A stretch of DNA of 64,000 bases from contig NZ_JBEQCS010000012.1 of the NCBI RefSeq assembly GCF_046054195.1, positions 61,306-125,305 on the forward strand, given 5' to 3'. Numbering within the stretch: position 1 is the first letter of the stretch; the number at the start of each line of letters is the position of its first letter. The notes under the pieces are model-generated. The model was not told the origin of the DNA and did not search any database. It saw only the letters and a program-made list of their open reading frames with translations. Below, in pieces: positions 54,165-63,471 of this stretch. A program made the position numbers and the translations under genes. The stretch comes from Celerinatantimonas sp046054195 (GTDB lineage Bacteria > Pseudomonadota > Gammaproteobacteria > Enterobacterales > Celerinatantimonadaceae).

Positions 54165-54365
54165 TTAATCAATTTCATCAATCCAGGCTTGCTGAATTGC
54201 TTCTAAAATTTGTTCATTACTACGCTGCGGATCATCATCAAATTCATCAAGCTGACAAATCCAATCATGTAAATCAGTAAAGCGAACCTGCAACGGATTT
54301 TGCTCAGGATACGTTTGTGCTAATTCAATCGCAATATCTTGAACATCAGTCCATTTCAACTGCAT
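54165..54365 (-). CDS. iscX: Fe-S assembly adaptor IscX
   Basis: A 66-residue acidic protein, the same size as E. coli IscX. It carries LKWTDVQDIAIELAQTYPEQNP-like and LHDWICQLDEFDDDP segments (short motifs WTDVQDIAIEL and VRFTDLHDWI). It binds IscS and modulates iron delivery. The ATG at 54365 follows AGGAGGC. It is the last gene of the isc operon. Confidence 0.94.
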   Translation of the reverse strand: MQLKWTDVQDIAIELAQTYPEQNPLQVRFTDLHDWICQLDEFDDDPQRSNEQILEAIQQAWIDEID

Positions 54366-54387
54366 CAAAGCCTCCTGTGCCTATTTA

Positions 54388-54726
54388 TTAATGATTTTCA
54401 GACACCTGATTAATTGTATAACGGGGGATCTCGACGACTAAATCTTCATCTTTAATCACCGCCTGACAGCCTAAGCGTGATTCACTCTCAAGTCCCCATG
54501 CCTTATCAAGCATATCATCTTCAAGTTCATCACTCTCATCAAGCGAATCAAATCCTTCACGAACAATGACATGGCAAGTGGTGCACGCGCACGATTTTTC
54601 GCAGGCATGCTCAATGCCAATACCATCTCGCAGCGCTACATCCAAAATTGTTTCGCCGGATTTTGCTTCTACAACCGCCCCTTCTGGGCATAAATCTTCA
54701 TGAGGAAGAAAAATAACTTTTGGCAT
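54388..54726 (-). CDS. fdx: Isc-type 2Fe-2S ferredoxin
   Basis: A 112-residue adrenodoxin-type ferredoxin. The cluster cysteines lie in HACEKSCACTTCHV and SRLGCQAV. It supplies electrons for cluster assembly by IscS/IscU. The ATG at 54726 (MPKVIFLPHEDLCPEG) matches the family start and follows an AGGAT site that lies at the hscA stop. The length is normal. Confidence 0.95.
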   Translation of the reverse strand: MPKVIFLPHEDLCPEGAVVEAKSGETILDVALRDGIGIEHACEKSCACTTCHVIVREGFDSLDESDELEDDMLDKAWGLESESRLGCQAVIKDEDLVVEIPRYTINQVSENH

Positions 54727-54732
54727 GTTCAA

Positions 54733-56586
54733 TTAAATCCTATCAATATTTTGCCCTTTCAGGGCTTGGCGAATCGAATGATCCATTCGTTTAGCAGCAA
54801 AATCAGCTGATGCGTGATCAAGCTTCTCAATGGCCTCTTCAATTGCTTTGGCATCATTACCTTGTGCGCTTGCGGCAACACCAGCCATTGCGTTATCAAT
54901 CGCCTGTCGTTCATTATCGTCAAGAAGCGCACCATCTGCACCTAGTGCCGATTGCAGATTCTCTAAAATGCGAGCCGCTTCAACTTGCTGCTCTTTAAGC
55001 ATTCGAGCATCAATATCACTCTGTGCATGGCTAATTGAATCTTTGAGCATATTGGCAATTTGATCATCAGCCAGCCCATATGACGGTTTCACTTGAATCG
55101 AAGCATTGACGCCCGTTGTTTTTTCCATAGCACTCACGGATAACAACCCATCGGCATCGACCTGAAAAGTGACACGAATATGAGCTGCGCCTGCGGCCAT
55201 TGGCGGAATATCAGTTAATGTGAATCGCCCTAATGAACGACACGCATCGACCAATTCCCGCTCGCCTTGCATAACATGAATAGCCATTGCCGTTTGGCCA
55301 TCTTTGAAAGTTGTAAATTCCTGCGCGCGAGCCACTGGAATCGTAGTATTTCGCGGAATAATTTTCTCAACAAGCCCGCCCATGGTTTCAATGCCAAGCG
55401 ATAACGGAATCACATCTAAAAGCAGCAAATCACTATCACGTTTATTGCCAACCAAGATATCAGCCTGTAGAGCTGCACCTAATGCCACAACTCGGTCAGG
55501 GTCGATACTCGTTAATGGCTCTTTGCCAAAATAATCTGCAACACGTTCTCGAACCAATGGCACGCGAGTTGAACCACCGACCATGACCACGTCAGTGATT
55601 TCATCAATCTCAATCTCTGCATCACGAACAGCGCGCCGACAAGCGGTGATGGTACGCTTAACCCAAGGCGCTATCAGCTGTTCAAACTCATCCCGGCTTA
55701 GCTCGCCTTGCCAAAGCCAATCATCAAAGGCAAGTTTTAGGTTGGTGTTCTGTTTACTGGAAAGCTCAATTTTTGCCTGAGTGGCCAAACGCTGCAATTC
55801 ACGACGAAGGCCTGCAGCGCTGAGATCATCAATGCCAGCCTGCTGGCAGATCCAATCGACAATCACACCGTCAAAATCATCGCCACCTAAAGCAGAATCA
55901 CCACCCGTTGCTAAAACCTCAAAGACACCGCGACTTAGGCGCAAAATAGAGATGTCAAACGTCCCACCACCTAAGTCGTAAACTGCAATCACACCCTCTT
56001 CTTGGCTATCTAAACCATAGGCAATGGCAGCTGCTGTAGGCTCGTTTAATAAGCGCAACACATGCAATCCGGCTAGCTGCGCAGCATCTTTCGTTCCTTG
56101 GCGCTGCGCATCATCAAAATACGCAGGAACAGTAATGACTACGCCATCAAGTTCGCCGCCAAGGGAATGGGTTGCGCGCTGAGCTAACACTTTTAATATT
56201 TCAGAGGAAACTTGAACCGGATTGACAAATCCTTGCTCTGTGCGAATGGTTGGGATATCACGAGTTAAATCGAACTGATATGGAAACTGACTCGGGTCAA
56301 ATTCATGAATGCTTTTACCCAGTAACCGTTTCACCGAGACAATGGTATTGGCTGCATCGTCTACAGCGCGGTCTCGAGCGGCAAAGCCAACTGAAATATA
56401 ATCTTTTTGATATTGAACGACCGAAGGCAAAATAGCTCGATTGAGCTCGTCATTTAAGGTATCCGCTTTACCGCTACGGACGGTTGCAACCAACGAGTTG
56501 GTTGTTCCCAAATCAATGCCTACGGCAAGTTTATGTTGATGAGGAGCGGCAGCCTGACCAGGTTCCGCTATCTGAAGTAATGCCAT
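54733..56586 (-). CDS. hscA: Fe-S specific Hsp70 chaperone HscA
   Basis: A 617-residue Hsp70-family ATPase. The nucleotide domain shows GIDLGTTNSLVATV, AVYDLGGGTFDISIL and MVGGSTRVPLVRE; the C-terminal substrate domain follows at about 390-617. It acts on IscU (through its LPPVK motif) with HscB to release finished clusters. It lies between hscB (six-base gap) and fdx. Confidence 0.96.
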   Translation of the reverse strand: MALLQIAEPGQAAAPHQHKLAVGIDLGTTNSLVATVRSGKADTLNDELNRAILPSVVQYQKDYISVGFAARDRAVDDAANTIVSVKRLLGKSIHEFDPSQFPYQFDLTRDIPTIRTEQGFVNPVQVSSEILKVLAQRATHSLGGELDGVVITVPAYFDDAQRQGTKDAAQLAGLHVLRLLNEPTAAAIAYGLDSQEEGVIAVYDLGGGTFDISILRLSRGVFEVLATGGDSALGGDDFDGVIVDWICQQAGIDDLSAAGLRRELQRLATQAKIELSSKQNTNLKLAFDDWLWQGELSRDEFEQLIAPWVKRTITACRRAVRDAEIEIDEITDVVMVGGSTRVPLVRERVADYFGKEPLTSIDPDRVVALGAALQADILVGNKRDSDLLLLDVIPLSLGIETMGGLVEKIIPRNTTIPVARAQEFTTFKDGQTAMAIHVMQGERELVDACRSLGRFTLTDIPPMAAGAAHIRVTFQVDADGLLSVSAMEKTTGVNASIQVKPSYGLADDQIANMLKDSISHAQSDIDARMLKEQQVEAARILENLQSALGADGALLDDNERQAIDNAMAGVAASAQGNDAKAIEEAIEKLDHASADFAAKRMDHSIRQALKGQNIDRI

Positions 56587-56592
56587 AATAGC

Positions 56593-57111
56593 CTATAAAT
56601 CAAGAAGGTTGTCTTCTAACTGGCGCAATTGCTGCGTCAATCGGAGATAAAATTTCATTTTACGCACACTATCAGCAGCTTGTTCATAATCACTGCGCTG
56701 ATATTGTAAAACAAACGCTTCCTCCAGCTGCTTTTGAGCTGCTTTGAGTTTACTGGCAAAAGCATCGATGGCCGACTCTGGGTCATCGCTGTTTTTAATG
56801 CCTTCAAGTTCTTCTCTTAAAGACATCTGTAACATGAGGAAATCGATATCATGCATTGTTTGTTGTTCATCAGCGATATCAATGTCCACCAATTTCAACA
56901 TGTATTGTGCACGCTTCTCTGGATGCAAAAGTGTTTGGTAAGCATCATTAATTTCTGATGCTTTTTGCAATGCTTGCGCCTGACTTTTGTCATCTGCGCC
57001 AGCAAAATTATCTGGATGATATTGACTTTGCAGTTGACGAAAACGCGCTGAAAGCGCGTTTTTATCAATAGCAAAACCGGGGGTAAGCGAGAAAAGATCA
57101 AAATAACTCAT
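56593..57111 (-). CDS. hscB: J-domain co-chaperone HscB
   Basis: A 172-residue protein with an N-terminal J-domain (HPD in QSQYHPDNFAG) and a C-terminal three-helix IscU-binding domain (LMLQMSLREELEGIK). It brings IscU to HscA and stimulates its ATPase. The ATG at 57111 (MSYFDLFSLTP) matches the family; eight upstream codons are open. Confidence 0.95.
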   Translation of the reverse strand: MSYFDLFSLTPGFAIDKNALSARFRQLQSQYHPDNFAGADDKSQAQALQKASEINDAYQTLLHPEKRAQYMLKLVDIDIADEQQTMHDIDFLMLQMSLREELEGIKNSDDPESAIDAFASKLKAAQKQLEEAFVLQYQRSDYEQAADSVRKMKFYLRLTQQLRQLEDNLLDL

Positions 57112-57146
57112 AACAAAGTCCCGGTAATGAACCATAGCAGTCGTGG

Positions 57147-57470
57147 TTAAACGTTGAAGCTTTCACCACAGCCACATTCATCTTTAACATTGGGGTTTTT
57201 AAATTCAAACCCTTCGTTTAAACCATGCTTAACGAAATCGAGCTCAGTTCCATCGAGGTAAACCAGGCTTTTTTCATCAACCACAACTTTGACGCCATGA
57301 CTGGGGAATACCTGATCGTCATCAGAAAGCTCATCGACAAATTCAAGCACATAAGCCATTCCGGAACATCCGGAAGTTTTCACTCCCAGACGAATTCCCA
57401 GCCCTTTGCCACGATTTTGCAGATAGTTTCCGATGTGGTTGGCAGCAGCCTCTGTCACTGTAATAGCCAT
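57147..57470 (-). CDS. iscA: A-type Fe-S carrier IscA
   Basis: A 107-residue protein, the same length as E. coli IscA. The three conserved cysteines are in VKTSGCSGMAY and DECGCGESF. It carries iron or clusters to apo-targets. It lies between iscU and hscB. Confidence 0.96.
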   Translation of the reverse strand: MAITVTEAAANHIGNYLQNRGKGLGIRLGVKTSGCSGMAYVLEFVDELSDDDQVFPSHGVKVVVDEKSLVYLDGTELDFVKHGLNEGFEFKNPNVKDECGCGESFNV

Positions 57471-57494
57471 ACCTGCTCCTTCAACTTCTAAAAA

Positions 57495-57875
57495 CTATGC
57501 GTTTTTCTTTTTGTAATCGGCAATTGCCGCTTTAATTGCATCTTCAGCTAAAATCGAACAGTGGATTTTAACCGGAGGTAAAGCCAGCTCTTCGGCGATC
57601 TTAGTGTTCTTAATTTCAGATGCTTCATCAAGCGTTTTACCTTTCACCCATTCGGTGACTAGCGAGCTTGAAGCGATTGCGCTGCCGCAGCCATAGGTTT
57701 TAAAACGAGCATCTTCAATCACACCATTTTGGCCGACTTTAAGTTGTAGACGCATGACGTCACCACAAGCCGGAGCACCAACCATGCCAGTACCAATTGA
57801 ATCATCATCACCTTCAAAGGCCCCGACATTACGCGGGTTTTCATAATGATCGATTACTTTTTCACTGTAAGCCAT
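57495..57875 (-). CDS. iscU: Fe-S scaffold IscU
   Basis: A 126-residue scaffold on which IscS sulphur and iron form a cluster. The three cysteines are in GAPACGDVM, TYGCGSAIASSS and VKIHCSILAE, and the HscA recognition motif LPPVK is present. It follows iscS by 32 bases. Confidence 0.97.
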   Translation of the reverse strand: MAYSEKVIDHYENPRNVGAFEGDDDSIGTGMVGAPACGDVMRLQLKVGQNGVIEDARFKTYGCGSAIASSSLVTEWVKGKTLDEASEIKNTKIAEELALPPVKIHCSILAEDAIKAAIADYKKKNA

Positions 57876-57907
57876 ATTCTCTCTCCAAATCTATCGCGTA
57901 TCTATTA

Positions 57908-59122
57908 TTAGTGTGCAGCCCAAGCGACCTGTTCTAAATCGACACCTGCTTTGAACATATCCCAAAGTGGTGACATTTCACGTAGCCGAGCAATCGCTTT
58001 ATGGATAACACCAATGGCATAGTCAATTTCTTCTTCTGTGGTAAAGCGACCAAAAGAGAAACGAATTGAACTATGAGCCAGCTCATCATTACGGCCAAGC
58101 GCTCTTAATACGTAAGATGGTTCCAAACTTGCCGAAGTACAAGCCGAACCCGATGAAACGGCTAAATCTTTCAGCGCCATCATCAACGATTCACCTTCAA
58201 CGAAGTTAAAGCTAACATTTAGATTTCCAGGAACACGGTGTTCAAGATCGCCGTTAACATAAACTTCTTCGATATCTTTAATCCCTTCCCAGAAGCGATT
58301 ACGCAGACTCAAAATACGAGCTGATTCGTCAGCGAGTCCTTCTTTGGCGATACGAGCTGCTTCACCCATTCCGACAATCTGGTGGGTTGGCAATGTACCA
58401 CTGCGCATGCCACGTTCATGACCACCGCCATGCATCTGGGCTTCCAGACGAATACGAGGTTTGCGACGAACATACAAAGCACCAATCCCTTTCGGACCAT
58501 ACATTTTATGAGCAGAAAGCGATAACAAATCAATGTTCAAATCATTTACATCAATGTCGATTTTACCTGCGCTTTGCGCGCCATCGACATGGAAAACAAT
58601 CTTACGGTCACGACACATTTGGCCAATTTGTTTGATATCCTGAATCACACCAATTTCGTTATTGACGTGCATAATAGAAACAAGCACTGTGTCATCACGC
58701 ATTGTTTCTTTAAGCTGATTCAAATCAATTAGACCATTTTCTTGCGGATCCAGATAAGTAACTTCATACCCTTCACGTTCAAGATGCCGACATGTATCTA
58801 ACACTGCTTTATGTTCGGTCTTACAGGTAATGACATGTTTACCTTTTTTAGAGTAAAAATGTGCAGCACCTTTAATTGCTAGGTTGTCAGATTCTGTAGC
58901 ACCAGAGGTAAAGACTATCTCACGAGGATCGGCACCAATTAAATCAGCAATCTGGTTACGTGCAACATCAACAGCTTCTTCTGCTTGCCAGCCAAATCGA
59001 TGTGACCGTGAGGCCGGGTTACCAAACACGCCATCAGCGGTTAAATATCCCATCATTTTTTCAGCTACCCGATTATCAACAGGTGAAGTCGCTGAATAAT
59101 CGAAATAAATCGGCAATTTCAT
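57908..59122 (-). CDS. iscS: Cysteine desulfurase IscS
   Basis: A 404-residue PLP enzyme, the same length as E. coli IscS, that supplies sulphur for Fe-S clusters and tRNA thiolation. The PLP lysine is in LSAHKMYGPKG and the active cysteine loop is SSGSACTSASLEP. The ATG at 59122 (MKLPIYFDYSA) follows GGAGAAG; a TTG four codons upstream is less likely. Confidence 0.97.
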   Translation of the reverse strand: MKLPIYFDYSATSPVDNRVAEKMMGYLTADGVFGNPASRSHRFGWQAEEAVDVARNQIADLIGADPREIVFTSGATESDNLAIKGAAHFYSKKGKHVITCKTEHKAVLDTCRHLEREGYEVTYLDPQENGLIDLNQLKETMRDDTVLVSIMHVNNEIGVIQDIKQIGQMCRDRKIVFHVDGAQSAGKIDIDVNDLNIDLLSLSAHKMYGPKGIGALYVRRKPRIRLEAQMHGGGHERGMRSGTLPTHQIVGMGEAARIAKEGLADESARILSLRNRFWEGIKDIEEVYVNGDLEHRVPGNLNVSFNFVEGESLMMALKDLAVSSGSACTSASLEPSYVLRALGRNDELAHSSIRFSFGRFTTEEEIDYAIGVIHKAIARLREMSPLWDMFKAGVDLEQVAWAAH

Positions 59123-59165
59123 TTTCTTCTCCAAAGCACTTATGCAATCGCTTATGAGCGACGCT

Positions 59166-59648
59166 TTATAATCTTACATCGATGTTCAGCGAGCTATCCG
59201 TCATTTTCGAACCATTCAGGCGCTTAGTTGATGATGCCTGATCTCGGGCTTGTTCGCTGACTAACTCACCTAGCGTAATACCATCTAAAAAGTGAGCAAT
59301 TCGTTTACTTAGATTTTCCCATAAAGAATGAGTCAGACAACGCTCGCCGTCTTGGCACCCACCTTTACCTTGGCAACGAGTCGCATCAAGCGATTCGTCA
59401 ACAGCATGAATGACCATGCTAACTGCAATTTTATTAGCATCTAGTCCTAGTTTATAGCCGCCCCCTGGACCGCGAACACTAGAAACTAAGCCCTGTTTGC
59501 GCAACCGGGAAAATAGCTGCTCAAGATAAGACAGCGATATCCCTTGGCGCTCTGAAATATCCGCCAAAGGAACGGGTCCTTGGTCTGCGTGGATGGCAAC
59601 ATCCAGCATGGCGGTCACTGCGTAACGACCCTTTGATGTCAAGCGCAT
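59166..59648 (-). CDS. iscR: Fe-S regulator IscR
   Basis: A 160-residue Rrf2-family repressor and activator that senses cluster supply. The winged helix is at the N-terminus (DISERQGISLSYLEQLFS). The cluster ligands C92, C98, C104 and H107 occur at exactly the E. coli positions. It is the first gene of the isc operon and has a strong IscR type-1 site just upstream, so it should repress itself. Confidence 0.97.
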   Translation of the reverse strand: MRLTSKGRYAVTAMLDVAIHADQGPVPLADISERQGISLSYLEQLFSRLRKQGLVSSVRGPGGGYKLGLDANKIAVSMVIHAVDESLDATRCQGKGGCQDGERCLTHSLWENLSKRIAHFLDGITLGELVSEQARDQASSTKRLNGSKMTDSSLNIDVRL

Positions 59649-59687
59649 AATTAATTATCTCTTGCATGAACTTGCAATAATGATCAC

Positions 59688-59712
59688 ATACCCCAGTGAT
59701 TTGGTCAAGTAT
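59688..59712 (-). promoter_or_regulatory. IscR type-1 binding site and isc promoter
   Basis: On the minus strand the 25-base site runs from ATACTTGACC to ACTGGGGTAT and agrees with the E. coli type-1 consensus in 22 of 25 positions. The TTGACC inside it is a likely -35 element. The site ends 40 bases before the iscR start, so holo-IscR binding would block transcription. Confidence 0.85.
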
Positions 59713-59725
59713 TTACCTGAGTATT

Positions 59726-60475
59726 TTACTCGGGTTTATTCTTATCTGGATAAATCGTTTCGCCACGGGCAGTTCGCTCGATTGCAGAAAGAATTCCACG
59801 CATGGTATTTAATTCATTTTGCTCCATACGAATACGGTTAAACATCCGCCGCAATTTATCCATCACTTTGCCTGGGTGATTCGGCACAATGAAACCAATT
59901 TGAAACAGTGCTTTTTCAAGATGAGTAAAGAAATTTTCTACATCCTGACTTTGCGGATATTCAGCCTCAGGGGCAGCAGGGACGGTATTATCAAGGTGAG
60001 CCATTCGCACTTCATAACAAAGGATTTGAACCGCCATAGCAAGGTTCAATGAACTGTATTCAGGATTCGTTGCGACATTGACATGGAAATGGCAATGTTT
60101 AAGCTCATCGTTGGTTAACCCAGTGCGTTCCCGACCAAAGACCATTGCAACCTGAGCATGTTGGCCTTCTTGAACCACACGCTGGGCTGACTGACGGGCA
60201 TTTAATAATGGCAGTTCCAACGTACGGCTTCGGGCACTCGTTCCGATGACCAATTCACATGGTGCGATAGCCTCTTCAAGGGTATCAAAGATCTGAACAT
60301 TGGCTAAAACATCGGAGGCGCCAGCAGCGAGAGCCGTTGATTTTCCATCGATTTCAGTTTCGGGAGCAACTAAAACCAACTGCGAAATCCCCATGGTTTT
60401 CATCGCACGTGCTGCCGAACCGATATTACCGCTGTGACTGGTTCCGACCATCACCACACGTACATTATCGAGCAT
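59726..60475 (-). CDS. trmJ: tRNA Cm32/Um32 methyltransferase TrmJ
   Basis: A 249-residue SpoU-family (SPOUT) enzyme that 2'-O-methylates position 32 of several tRNAs. Motifs: GTSHSGNIGSAARAMKTMG, VFGRERTGLTNDEL and YSSLNLAMAVQILCYE. The ATG at 60475 follows ATAGGAGATT. It lies upstream of iscR, as in enterobacteria, and is separated by the IscR-controlled promoter. Confidence 0.94.
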   Translation of the reverse strand: MLDNVRVVMVGTSHSGNIGSAARAMKTMGISQLVLVAPETEIDGKSTALAAGASDVLANVQIFDTLEEAIAPCELVIGTSARSRTLELPLLNARQSAQRVVQEGQHAQVAMVFGRERTGLTNDELKHCHFHVNVATNPEYSSLNLAMAVQILCYEVRMAHLDNTVPAAPEAEYPQSQDVENFFTHLEKALFQIGFIVPNHPGKVMDKLRRMFNRIRMEQNELNTMRGILSAIERTARGETIYPDKNKPE

Positions 60476-60688
60476 TATCAATCTCCTATTAAAAACCGCT
60501 CTATGATACCACAGCATCTCGGTCAACTTTAACGGTTAATCGTCCAAGAGAGCCTCGCAAAACCGATTAGATTAGCTCTGATAAGCAATGGATCATGAAT
60601 AGATCTTTTTTCACCTTGCGCCGCTCTCATGCTTTGCCTATAATCGGCGCCGTCATAAAACGTTCTTTATTAATTCGGTGGATTGAAA

Positions 60689-61489
60689 ATGCATCCTATG
60701 CTCAATATAGGCATTCGCGCTGCGCGAAATGCCGGGAAGATTATTGCCCAAGCTTATGAAAACCTAGATCAGGTGGAAACTCAAAGTAAAGGGGCCAATG
60801 ATTATGTAACTAATGTCGATCAGGCCGCTGAACGCGCGATCATTGAAACAATTCAAAAATCATACCCAGAGCATGGAATCGTCGCCGAGGAAAGCGGGAT
60901 TACCCAAGGCGAAAATAGCGATTTCCAATGGATCATCGATCCACTCGATGGCACAACTAACTTCATCAAAGGTATTCCTCATTTTGCTGTTTCAGTTGCA
61001 CTGCAAGTGAAAGGTAAAACTGAGCATGCCATCATCTACGATCCATTATTAAACGAATTATTCACCGCTAGCCGTGGCCAAGGTGCACAGCTTAATGGTT
61101 ATCGCCTGCGAGTTAACAAACTACGTGATTTAGATGGTGCGATTATTGCCACTGGCTTGCCATTTAAACAAAAACACCTCACCGAAACTTATTTTGCAAT
61201 GCTTAACGCAGTATTTGAAGATTGTGGCGATATTCGCCGAGCAGGTTCTGCTGCGCTGGATTTAGCTTATGTTGCGGCTGGTCGCTTAGACGGTTATTTC
61301 GAATTAGGACTAAAACCTTGGGATTTAGCTGCTGGCGAACTGATTGCTCGTGAAGCAGGCGCTTTAGTCACTGATGTTGCAGGTGGTTATAACTTTTATA
61401 AAACCGGCAATATCGTATGCGCAAATCCAAAAGTTCTCAAAGAGATGCTCTCTAAACTTAGACCGCACCTTAGCGATTCAATGAAATAG
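60689..61489 (+). CDS. suhB: Inositol-1-monophosphatase SuhB
   Basis: A 266-residue Mg-dependent phosphatase, close to E. coli SuhB in length and sequence. Metal sites: VAEESG, WIIDPLDGTTNFIKG and LKPWDLAAGELIAREAG. In E. coli it also binds the ribosomal antitermination complex. The ATG at 60689 (MHPMLNIGIRAARNAG) matches the family; it is divergent from trmJ. Confidence 0.95.
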   Translation: MHPMLNIGIRAARNAGKIIAQAYENLDQVETQSKGANDYVTNVDQAAERAIIETIQKSYPEHGIVAEESGITQGENSDFQWIIDPLDGTTNFIKGIPHFAVSVALQVKGKTEHAIIYDPLLNELFTASRGQGAQLNGYRLRVNKLRDLDGAIIATGLPFKQKHLTETYFAMLNAVFEDCGDIRRAGSAALDLAYVAAGRLDGYFELGLKPWDLAAGELIAREAGALVTDVAGGYNFYKTGNIVCANPKVLKEMLSKLRPHLSDSMK

Positions 61490-61517
61490 TCGCACGACTC
61501 TCATATATATTTCAGAT

Positions 61518-61542
61518 AAAAGGGCCTTAAAGGCCCTTTTTT
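61518..61542 (+). terminator. Terminator of suhB
   Basis: AAAAGGGCCT-TAA-AGGCCCTTTT followed by TT; a perfect 10-bp stem 29 bases after the stop codon. Confidence 0.92.
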
Positions 61543-61667
61543 ATTACTTGCCTCTTAATCACAGCTTGTCTTTATCACACTATTCGCTTTATCATCCACA
61601 CTGTCTTTACACCTGTAAAATAAAGTAAACACAGGTGTCTATTAATTTCAGACTAATGGAACAATGC

Positions 61668-62687
61668 ATGACCCAACATACAGGACGTACGAAACAGTAC
61701 ATTATTGATGTACTCAATGGCATGGCTCTCGGCCTTTTTGCCAGCCTCATTATCGGTTTAATTCTCAAGCAAATTGGTGTTTATACCCATTGGCCGCTGC
61801 TGGCTCAGTTTGGTCAAATAGCCCAATATATGATGGGGCCAGCTATCGGTGCAGGTGTTGCCTATGCGGTAAAAGCAAGCCCACTTGGGATCTTTGCGAG
61901 CTTAATCGTTGGCGCTCTGGGTGCTGGCAGCATCAGCCTATCAGGAACTGTGGCAACAATGCATATTGGGGAACCCGTTGGAGCACTGCTTGCCTCATTA
62001 TGTGGTGCAGAGTTTAGTAAACTCATTGCCGATAAAACCAAGTTAAATATTATTCTTATTCCAGCAGGCACAATCATTGTAGGTGGGTTAATAGGTGCAT
62101 TCATTGCGCCATATGTCGCTGATATGATGAAAGCTCTCGGGGCATTTATTAATCTTTTAACAACACTTTACCCCCTTCCGATGAGTATTTTAATCGCCGT
62201 TTCCATGGGCATGATCCTGACACTGCCCATATCCAGCGCAGCGATTGCAATTAGTTTAGGATTATCAGGACTGGCAGCGGGAGCAAGTGTCATTGGCTGC
62301 TGCGCTCAGATGGTCGGGTTCGCCGTTATTAGTTTTCGCGAAAATGGTTGGGGTGGTCTCATCAGCCAAGGGCTTGGTACCAGTATGATTCAAGTACCTA
62401 ATATTGTTCGAAATCCTAAAATTTGGTTACCGCCAATTATAGCCAGTGCAATCGTTGCGCCTATTGGAACACTCCTCTTTCATATGCAAAGTAATAGTAT
62501 TGGCGCAGGAATGGGCTCAAGCGGTCTAGTTGGACAATTTGCTACATTGGAAGTAATGGGCGCATCGGCAATTGTGCCAGTCATTATCGTTCAATTTATT
62601 TTGCCAGCCGTCGTCGCTTGGGTCATAGCCTTATGGCTAAGGCGAATAAACTGGATAAATGAAGGTGACTTAAAATTATCTAATTAA
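61668..62687 (+). CDS. PTS IIC-like membrane permease (EIIC_2/PfoR type)
   Basis: A 339-residue integral membrane protein with about ten hydrophobic segments. Gly-rich stretches such as GPAIGAGVAYAVKASPLGIFASLIVGALGAG-type (short motifs MMGPAIGAGVAYAV and LPISSAAIAISLGLSGLAAGAS) resemble the PTS_EIIC_2 group that includes PfoR-like proteins. No IIA or IIB domain is attached and none is nearby, so sugar phosphorylation is not assured. The start at 61668 (MTQHTGRTKQ) is preferred; ATGs at 61635-61656 are also in frame. The substrate is unknown. Confidence 0.72.
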   Translation: MTQHTGRTKQYIIDVLNGMALGLFASLIIGLILKQIGVYTHWPLLAQFGQIAQYMMGPAIGAGVAYAVKASPLGIFASLIVGALGAGSISLSGTVATMHIGEPVGALLASLCGAEFSKLIADKTKLNIILIPAGTIIVGGLIGAFIAPYVADMMKALGAFINLLTTLYPLPMSILIAVSMGMILTLPISSAAIAISLGLSGLAAGASVIGCCAQMVGFAVISFRENGWGGLISQGLGTSMIQVPNIVRNPKIWLPPIIASAIVAPIGTLLFHMQSNSIGAGMGSSGLVGQFATLEVMGASAIVPVIIVQFILPAVVAWVIALWLRRINWINEGDLKLSN

Positions 62688-62688
62688 A

Positions 62689-62720
62689 ATGAAAAGAGCC
62701 TCAACAGAGGCTCTTTTCAT
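62689..62720. terminator. Bidirectional terminator between the permease and TraT-like gene
   Basis: ATGAAAAGAGCCTC-AACA-GAGGCTCTTTTCAT, a perfect 14-bp stem with four-base loop between convergent genes. Confidence 0.9.
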
Positions 62721-62736
62721 AGAAAAACAATCCCGT

Positions 62737-63471
62737 TTATAAAATACCAGAGATCGAATTGATCAGACCTTGCTGTAACCTTGGTAAGGCATCATTGAAA
62801 TCTAAATTCACTTTATTCGCAACGCTAATAATACGTGTTTGATAACGTTTCCAATGAGTAGTCTGAGTACTTGATACTTTCTTAGAACCGCTGGTTCCTT
62901 GGTTTAGCCGTGCATTATCCTGTTCGGTGACCGTAACCCCTTGGGCCGCTCGTTCAGAAATCTGCAAATCAGTAATCATGGTGTAATAGACATCTTCAAC
63001 CATTGCATCGGCAGCCATCCCAATCAAGCCACCTAAAAGACCTGTTCCAACCCGACCAGCACCACCACCGGCAACCGAAGCACCGACAGCTGCACCAACT
63101 AAACCAGAACCATATCCACTTAATAAGGCAGCCTGAGAATCACCTTTATCACTCTTAGAAACCTGTAAAATATTAGCCTGAATCATATAATGGGCTTGGT
63201 CAGGATCGTCTGTAACTTGATAACCTTTAGCTTCAACTGCCGAAACGATTTGATCTTTGATTTTTATATCTTGTTTATCCGATGTATTGCGGATTTGTAA
63301 AAAGACAACTCGTTTAGAAGGTTTAACCGGATCAAGAAAAACGGTATCTGACATTTTGGTCTGAACATCGAGATTACGCTTTTTAATTGCGGTATAAGTT
63401 GCTGAGCATCCAGTTAACATCAGGCATATTGCCGTAAATGCAACGATAGCAACCTTGGGCATCACTTTCAT
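62737..63471 (-). CDS. TraT-family outer-membrane lipoprotein
   Basis: A 244-residue lipoprotein whose signal peptide ends LMLTGCSA. Typical TraT features follow: LDVQTKMSDTVFLDPV, the glycine-rich membrane stretch (about 125-160) and KVNLDFNDALP near the end. TraT of F-like plasmids blocks mating and protects from complement. Here it is alone, with no conjugation genes, next to an rRNA operon, so a chromosomal role in the outer membrane is likely but unknown. Confidence 0.85.
   Translation of the reverse strand: MKVMPKVAIVAFTAICLMLTGCSATYTAIKKRNLDVQTKMSDTVFLDPVKPSKRVVFLQIRNTSDKQDIKIKDQIVSAVEAKGYQVTDDPDQAHYMIQANILQVSKSDKGDSQAALLSGYGSGLVGAAVGASVAGGGAGRVGTGLLGGLIGMAADAMVEDVYYTMITDLQISERAAQGVTVTEQDNARLNQGTSGSKKVSSTQTTHWKRYQTRIISVANKVNLDFNDALPRLQQGLINSISGIL

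Noticed and set aside
55304..55981. Open frames on the plus strand across hscA
   Set aside because: They lie fully inside a conserved Hsp70 gene, have no family features or ribosome sites, and reflect codon bias of the true gene.
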